Source: an uncultured Haloferula sp. (GTDB lineage Bacteria; Verrucomicrobiota; Verrucomicrobiae; Verrucomicrobiales; Akkermansiaceae). From it: 9,767 bases of DNA. The translations under genes and the position numbers were made by a program. The notes beneath the pieces were generated by a model. It did not search any database. It worked only from the letters and a program-made list of their open reading frames with translations, and was not told the origin of the DNA. Each line of letters begins with the position of its first letter. Position 1 is the first letter of the stretch. The stretch lies in NCBI GenBank assembly GCA_946481625.1, contig CAMLOZ010000088.1:1-9767 (forward strand), given 5' to 3'. This document shows positions 5,046 through 9,767 of this stretch, one piece after another.

Positions 5046-6918
5046 GCGCGTGCTGGTAATTCAGCATCGCCTTCGCCAAGCGGTAAGCCTCGCCATCCGG
5101 CGCGCGCGAGGCATCGGCGAACAACGCCTCCACCCGCCGCTTGCCGCGCTGGCACACATAGCGCGCCGTCCGGATCGACGCCTCGTCCTTGAGCGAGTGG
5201 GCATAGGCCACCGACGAGCTCATCGCAAAAAGCTCCGCGCCCACATCGACAAGCCTGCCTAACAGAAGCTGCCGCCGCTCCAATTTCGGGCCGTTTCCGG
5301 CCATCGCATGGAAGAGCGTCCGCGCGAGCTTGCGGCTGAGGCGCGCCACATTCCTCAATCCTCGCTTGAGCCCCGGATCGAGATCGTCCGGCATGGAGAC
5401 GCCCGAAGGCAGCCAGCGCTTCGGATACCATCCCGCATAGAAGATCCCGGCTTTCATCGCCGCCGAAAGCCGCTCGCCGGCCGCCTTGCGGGTATCCAGT
5501 GCTGCCGCCCCGCGTCTCAGGTGCGGGTCCAGCGCCTCGCGCGCGAGGAAGAGATGCATGATCTCGGTCGAGCCTTCGAAGATCGTGTTGATCCGGCAGT
5601 CGCGCAGCAAGCGCTCGACCGGGTCGGGCTTGTCGCCCCGGGCCCGCAGGGAATCCGCGGTCTCGTAGCCGCGGCCGCCCTTGATCTGCATCGTGCTGTC
5701 GGCCCCGTGCCATCCCGCCTCGGTGCCCCAGAGTTTCGCGATCGCCGCTTCGAGTCGGATGTCGGCATGCTTGTCCCGGTCCACCAGCGCGGAGGTGTAG
5801 CGGACCATCGCTTCAGTGGCGAAGGCGTCCGCCGCGAGGTCGGCGAGCTTGCCCGCGATGGCCTCGTGCTTGCCGATGATTTGTCCCCACTGTTCGCGCT
5901 CGCGCGACCATGTCAGGGCGATATCAAGGCAGCGCTGCAACAAACCCACGCAAGCCGCCGGCAAGGTCAGCCGCCCGGTGTTGAGCGTGGTCAGCGCGAC
6001 CTTCAAGCCCTTGCCCTCGCCTGCGACCACGTTCTCGCGGGGAATCTTCACACCGGTGAAGCGGATCACGCCGTTGTAGAGCGCCTTGAGCCCCATGAAG
6101 CGGCAGCGCGTGACGATCTCCACGCCCGGCCACGCCGTCTCCACGATGAACGCCGTGATCGCATGCGGCTTGTCCGGTAGCGGCGTGCGTGCCATCACGA
6201 TCAGGTGCTTCGCCTTCAGGCCGTTCGTGCACCACAGCTTTTCGCCATCGAGAATCCAGTGGCTGCCGTCTTCGGAGAGTTTGGCGCTCGTCTTCATCCG
6301 CGCGGGATCCGAGCCCACTTCGTTCTCGGTGAGCGCGAAGGCCGAGACGTCTCCCGCCGCGCACTGAGGCAGATACTTCCGCTTCTGCTCCTCCGTGCCG
6401 AAAACCAGCAAGGGCTGCGGAATCCCGATCGATTGATGGGCGGAGAGAAGCGCGGTGAGGTTGCCGCAGTGCCCGCCCAACAACATTGCGGCACGTGAAT
6501 AGTTCGTCTGCGAAAGCCCCAGCCCGCCTAGGTCTTTCGGAATCTTGATGCCGAAAGCGCCGAGCGCGGCGAGCCCCTTCATCACCTCGTCGGGAATCTC
6601 GCCCTCGCGGTCGATCGCATCGGGATCCGTCCGCTCGCGCAGGAAGGTCCCGAGCTTCTGCAGGAAGGCATCGCCTTCCGCCCGGTCGCTCTCGCTCTGG
6701 GCAGGGAAGGGGAACAGGGTCCGGAAATCGGGCGAGCCGTCGAAGAGCGAGGCCGCGAAGCCGCTCAACTCCCGGCTGTCCCGCGAGGACTCGGCAAGTT
6801 CCAGAGCCGCTCGCTGGCCCGCCGACATCTTCGTGGTATCGATGATCGAAGCCCCGGAGCCTCCGTCGCGCCGGGTGCTTTTCTCAGTGGTGTCGGGTGG
6901 CGTGAGTGAGGCCTTCAT
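5026..6918 (-). CDS. Acyl-CoA dehydrogenase, long (VLCAD/ACAD9-like) form
   Basis: This 630-residue flavoenzyme would carry out the first step of beta-oxidation, oxidising acyl-CoA to trans-2-enoyl-CoA with FAD. Residues 85-460 hold the acyl-CoA dehydrogenase core: an N-terminal helical domain (GAFGIKIPKDLGGLGLSQ), the FAD/substrate segment ALTENEVGSD at 195-204, LDGEKLWCTNG at 223-233, and the catalytic-base region IFEGSTEIM with Glu448. Residues 470-630 are an extra helical C-terminal region, as in VLCAD/ACAD9. The ATG at 6918 overlaps the upstream hydratase/dehydrogenase gene by 35 bp, so coupling is likely. The first 30 residues are low complexity, and Met31 (6828) is a possible alternative start. 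Chain-length preference cannot be read from sequence. It is the last gene of the operon. Confidence 0.92.
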   Translation of the reverse strand: MKASLTPPDTTEKSTRRDGGSGASIIDTTKMSAGQRAALELAESSRDSRELSGFAASLFDGSPDFRTLFPFPAQSESDRAEGDAFLQKLGTFLRERTDPDAIDREGEIPDEVMKGLAALGAFGIKIPKDLGGLGLSQTNYSRAAMLLGGHCGNLTALLSAHQSIGIPQPLLVFGTEEQKRKYLPQCAAGDVSAFALTENEVGSDPARMKTSAKLSEDGSHWILDGEKLWCTNGLKAKHLIVMARTPLPDKPHAITAFIVETAWPGVEIVTRCRFMGLKALYNGVIRFTGVKIPRENVVAGEGKGLKVALTTLNTGRLTLPAACVGLLQRCLDIALTWSREREQWGQIIGKHEAIAGKLADLAADAFATEAMVRYTSALVDRDKHADIRLEAAIAKLWGTEAGWHGADSTMQIKGGRGYETADSLRARGDKPDPVERLLRDCRINTIFEGSTEIMHLFLAREALDPHLRRGAAALDTRKAAGERLSAAMKAGIFYAGWYPKRWLPSGVSMPDDLDPGLKRGLRNVARLSRKLARTLFHAMAGNGPKLERRQLLLGRLVDVGAELFAMSSSVAYAHSLKDEASIRTARYVCQRGKRRVEALFADASRAPDGEAYRLAKAMLNYQHALTPDAQ

Positions 6919-8926
6919 GGGATCGCTGGGTCGCGGGTTTCGCCGGAGGGGCGCTGGGCTTGAGGGTGCTTGAAACCGTGAGTTCGTATTGGAGCGGGCC
7001 GCCGCGGAAGGGCGCGTAACCGGTTCCCAGCACCATCGCCAGGTCGATGTCATCCGCGGTCTCCGCGACGTGTTCCGCGAGGCAAAGCCGCGCCTCCTCG
7101 CTCATGCTGCGGGCCAAGCGTCCCGCCACATCGGGCGGCAGCGCCTCGGTGCCCGCGCGAAGGGCGAGCGCGTCCGGGTTCGGCGTAGTACGATGTCCAA
7201 CGTAGGAATAGAATCCCGCGCCCGACTTCCGGCCCGCATGTCCCTTCGCCAGCAGCTTGTCGAGCAAGTCCGGAACCGACATCCGCTCCGGGAATGCCTC
7301 CGCCAGGGTGCGCGCCACGTGGACGGCCACGTCCAGACCGACCTCGTCGAGAAGGCGCAGCGGCCCCATCGGCATGCCGAAGTCGAGCATGGCGTCGTCG
7401 ATCGCCTTGGGGTCGCCGCCGCGCTCGAAGAGCTTCGCCGCTTCCACCAGGTAGGGCATCAGGATGCGGTTGACGAGGAAACCGGGCGCGTCGCGGACCA
7501 CGACCGGCAGCTTGCCGATCGACCGCACGAAGCCGACCGCGGTGGCCAGCGTCTCGTCGGAGGTCTGCGCGGTCCTCACCACTTCGACCAGTTGCATGCG
7601 GTGCACCGGGTTGAAGAAATGCAGGCCCACCAGTCGCTCCGGATTCGTGATGACCTCGGCCAGCTCGTGAATCGGCAGCGCCGAGGTGTTCGTCGCGAGA
7701 ATCGTGTCGGGCCGCGTCCGCGCCGAGAGATCGGCAAAGACCTTTCGCTTGATGTCGAGACGCTCCACCGCGGCTTCAATCACCAGATCGCAGCGGTCGA
7801 GCGGAACCGGCGTGGAAGAGGGCAGGACGCGGTCGAATCCGCGGGCCGCCTCCGTCGGGGTGAAGACGCGCCGGCTACGGGCTTCACCGTAGTTCTTCGC
7901 GATCGCCTTCATACCCTTCGCCAGCGCCGCGTCATCCAGATCCCTCAAGACCACCTCATGTCCGCGCGTGCTCAGCCAGTAGGCGATGCCCGCCCCCATC
8001 ACGCCCGCGCCGATCACGGCACAGCGGCCGACCGGGCGCGGAGCCGCTGTCACGATCTTATGCTTCTTCGCCCGCTCCTGCAGGAAGAAGAGCCGGAGCA
8101 ACTGATGGGTTTCCGGCCGTTCGGCCAAGCGGAGGATCGCTTCCTTCTCACGCTCGAATCCTTCATGGACCGGGCCATGGCAGGACTTTGCCGCCACCTC
8201 CAGCGCGGCCTCCGGCCCCGGATAGAGGCCCCGCGTCTTCGCCATCAAGGCAGCACGGGCCTTGGCGGCGATGATCGGGGCTACCACCGGGTTGTGCAGC
8301 AGCAGCCGGGCTTTCGCGTGCCGCTTGCCTTTCTGCAGCATTTTCTCCGCGTGTTCCTCCAAATGCTCGAGCGGTACTACCGCATCCACGATGCCCTTGG
8401 CCCTCGCTGCCTTGGCAGGCATGATCTTGCCGCCAAGGATCAGCGGCAGCGCGGCTGGCAAGCCGATCAATCGCGGCAGCCGGGTCGTGCCGCCCCATGC
8501 GGGAAGAATGCCGAGCTGCGTTTCCGGCAGGCCGATCTTCGTCGAGCGTTCATCGCTGGCGACCCGCCAGTCGCAGGCCAGCGCGAGTTCCAGCCCGCCG
8601 CCGACGCAGGCACCGTGGATCGCGGCGACGGTCGGGTAGGGAAGATGCGCGAGTTTGTCGAAGGTGGCCTGACCGAGTTCGATGAGGTCACGCAGTTCGT
8701 CTCCTTGCGCCGCCGACAGGATCTTCAGGTCGGCCCCGGCGATGAAGATCGAGGGCTTTGCCGAGCGGAGGATCAGCCCGTTCAATTCGGGATGGGCGGA
8801 GAGCGCGTCGAGCTTTTCCGAAAGCTCCACCAGGGCCGGGCGATCGAAGAGATTCGCCGAGGAACCCTCGCGGTCGAAGGTCAGCACGCCGAGGCGGCCA
8901 TTGAGTTGGAAATGGAGATGGTGCAT
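6884..8926 (-). CDS. FadB/FadJ-type enoyl-CoA hydratase and 3-hydroxyacyl-CoA dehydrogenase
   Basis: This 680-residue bifunctional enzyme would hydrate trans-2-enoyl-CoA and then oxidise L-3-hydroxyacyl-CoA with NAD, steps two and three of beta-oxidation. Residues 1-200 are the crotonase domain: oxyanion-hole segment IAGADLK at 62-68, HGACVGGGLE with Glu113, and GLPETQLG with Glu135. These match the two catalytic glutamates of E. coli FadB. Residues 300-480 are the NAD domain, with GAGVMG at 306-311 and catalytic His436 in HFFNPV with Glu448. Residues 481-650 are the C-terminal dehydrogenase domains, ending at FRGGPLQYE. The last 30 residues are a Pro/Ser/Thr/Ala-rich tail unlike FadB. The total is about 35-50 residues shorter than E. 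coli FadJ (714) and FadB (729). It starts 8 bp after the thiolase stop and overlaps the dehydrogenase gene by 35 bp. No SD is seen. Confidence 0.93.
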   Translation of the reverse strand: MHHLHFQLNGRLGVLTFDREGSSANLFDRPALVELSEKLDALSAHPELNGLILRSAKPSIFIAGADLKILSAAQGDELRDLIELGQATFDKLAHLPYPTVAAIHGACVGGGLELALACDWRVASDERSTKIGLPETQLGILPAWGGTTRLPRLIGLPAALPLILGGKIMPAKAARAKGIVDAVVPLEHLEEHAEKMLQKGKRHAKARLLLHNPVVAPIIAAKARAALMAKTRGLYPGPEAALEVAAKSCHGPVHEGFEREKEAILRLAERPETHQLLRLFFLQERAKKHKIVTAAPRPVGRCAVIGAGVMGAGIAYWLSTRGHEVVLRDLDDAALAKGMKAIAKNYGEARSRRVFTPTEAARGFDRVLPSSTPVPLDRCDLVIEAAVERLDIKRKVFADLSARTRPDTILATNTSALPIHELAEVITNPERLVGLHFFNPVHRMQLVEVVRTAQTSDETLATAVGFVRSIGKLPVVVRDAPGFLVNRILMPYLVEAAKLFERGGDPKAIDDAMLDFGMPMGPLRLLDEVGLDVAVHVARTLAEAFPERMSVPDLLDKLLAKGHAGRKSGAGFYSYVGHRTTPNPDALALRAGTEALPPDVAGRLARSMSEEARLCLAEHVAETADDIDLAMVLGTGYAPFRGGPLQYELTVSSTLKPSAPPAKPATQRSHEGLTHATRHH

Positions 8927-8934
8927 GGCATCAA

Positions 8935-9767
8935 TCAGTTTCGTTCGAGCCAGAGGGCGGCGCCCTGGCCGCCGCCGACGCAGAGCGTGGCGAGCGCGCG
9001 TTTGCCGCCGGTTTCGCGGAGCTGGTGAAGCGCACTCAGGACGAGCCGGGCTCCGGTGGCACCCACCGGATGCCCCAAGGCGATCGCCCCGCCGCGGCGG
9101 TTGAGGATTTCGTGGGGGATCTCGACCGGATGAAGTTCGTGCCCGCTTTTCGCGGGATCGCGCAGCGCCGCCAGCACGGCGAGCACCTGCGCGGCGAAGG
9201 CCTCGTTGATTTCGATCAGGTCGGCATTCTCCGGCGAGAGCCCGGTGATCTGGCGGGCAAGCGCGATCGCATGGACTGGCCCCAGCCCCATCCGTTCCGG
9301 ATCGCAGCCGCTGTAAGCATAGCCGGTCAGCCGTCCCAGCGGTTCGATGCCGAGCCGGTTGACCGCGTCATCATTGCCGACCAGGAGCGCTACGGCACCG
9401 TCGGTGATCTGCGAACTATTGCCCGCAGTCACGGTCCCCGTTTGTCGGTCGAAGATCGGGCGCAGCTTGGCCAGCTTCTCGGGAGTCGAATCCTCGCGCA
9501 TGCCGTTGTCGCGGATAACCGCTTTCCCGGCCACGTGCACCGGAGCGATCTCTTCCGCCAACCGGTCCGCGGCAGCCAATGCCTTGCGGTGGGATGCGGC
9601 GGCGAAGGCGTCCTGGGCCTCGCGCGAGATGTGGTAGTCGCGTGCCAGAACCTCGGCGGTGTCGCCCATGATCATGCCGCTGTAGGGATCGGTCAGCCCG
9701 AGTTGCAGACCCGCGCGCGGCTTGAAATCGCGCGGTCGGAATCCTGCCAAGGCCGTGATCTTTTGTC
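8935..9767 (-). CDS. Acetyl-CoA C-acyltransferase (thiolase), 5' partial
   Basis: The frame is open to the window edge, so the N-terminal part with the nucleophilic cysteine is missing. About 276 residues are visible. The thiolase fold is shown by GLTDPYSGMIMGDTAE near the start, GTVTAGNSSQITDGA, INEAFAAQ (Asn of the NEAFA motif), GHPVGATGAR with catalytic His (codon 9072-9070), and LCVGGGQG with the second catalytic Cys (codon 8982-8980). It would cleave 3-ketoacyl-CoA to acetyl-CoA and a shortened acyl-CoA, the fourth step of beta-oxidation. Several stretches (DNGMREDSTPEKLAKLRP) recall FadI more than FadA. It is the first gene of the operon visible here; the hydratase/dehydrogenase gene begins 8 bp after its stop. 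A TTG at 9750 lies inside the conserved domain and is not the start. Confidence 0.93.
   Translation of the reverse strand, partial: QKITALAGFRPRDFKPRAGLQLGLTDPYSGMIMGDTAEVLARDYHISREAQDAFAAASHRKALAAADRLAEEIAPVHVAGKAVIRDNGMREDSTPEKLAKLRPIFDRQTGTVTAGNSSQITDGAVALLVGNDDAVNRLGIEPLGRLTGYAYSGCDPERMGLGPVHAIALARQITGLSPENADLIEINEAFAAQVLAVLAALRDPAKSGHELHPVEIPHEILNRRGGAIALGHPVGATGARLVLSALHQLRETGGKRALATLCVGGGQGAALWLERN

Noticed and set aside
6989..9028. 679-codon open frame on the plus strand, antisense to the hydratase/dehydrogenase gene
   Set aside because: The translation is rich in Arg, His and Gln with no domain pattern, and the opposite strand encodes a clear FadB/FadJ-type enzyme. Long antisense frames are expected in GC-rich genes where stop codons are rare.
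9748..9750. TTG as the start of the thiolase gene
   Set aside because: The frame is open to the window edge, and a start there would omit the N-terminal domain with the nucleophilic cysteine.
1..9767. CRISPR arrays, tRNA/rRNA genes, insertion sequences, toxin-antitoxin or phage genes
   Set aside because: No spaced direct repeats, tRNA-like folds, transposase or other mobile-element signatures were seen. Composition looks uniform, with no sign of a recently acquired island.

Overview
The window is GC-rich, densely coding bacterial chromosome with ten complete protein genes and two partial ones. There is no rRNA, tRNA, CRISPR array, insertion sequence or phage gene. The mix suggests a Gram-negative heterotroph, possibly of the Verrucomicrobiota (Luteolibacter/Haloferula-like). 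It combines a HemQ-type haem synthesis enzyme, a DciA-like helicase-loader protein, a long-form acyl-CoA dehydrogenase, and mostly weak or absent Shine-Dalgarno (SD) sequences. The taxon is an inference; no marker gene is present.

Left part (1-2017). The C-terminal 30 residues of an unidentified plus-strand protein converge on a minus-strand pair. That pair is a single-pass membrane protein with a long acidic/proline-rich N-terminal region (959-2017), followed 6 bp later by hemQ (125-952). HemQ is coproheme decarboxylase, the last step of the coproporphyrin-dependent haem pathway.

Middle part (2018-3995). From a 143-bp divergent spacer a plus-strand pair runs rightward: a small acidic [4Fe-4S] ferredoxin (2161-2397) and, 12 bp later, a DUF721/DciA-like protein (2410-2781). 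It converges on a tight minus-strand trio: a winged-helix protein (3349-3732) and two related three-helix membrane mini-proteins of the DUF5985 type (3092-3352 and 2824-3081). The first two overlap by 4 bp and the last two are 10 bp apart. The trio reads as a regulator plus a membrane pair of unknown function. The 263-bp divergent region 3733-3995 is non-coding and holds two inverted repeats.

Right part (3996-9767). A plus-strand gene encodes an unusual fusion of a HAD-superfamily domain with a Nudix hydrolase domain. Its end overlaps by 20 bp the end of a minus-strand beta-oxidation operon. The operon runs thiolase (partial, 8935-9767), bifunctional enoyl-CoA hydratase/3-hydroxyacyl-CoA dehydrogenase (6884-8926), acyl-CoA dehydrogenase (5026-6918). 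Together these three enzymes carry out all four reactions of the fatty-acid beta-oxidation spiral.

Most of the window is housekeeping metabolism. The least ordinary items are the HAD-Nudix fusion with an altered HAD motif I, the winged-helix/DUF5985 trio, and the uncharacterised membrane protein coupled to hemQ. I do not see clear evidence of a new defence or mobile system.
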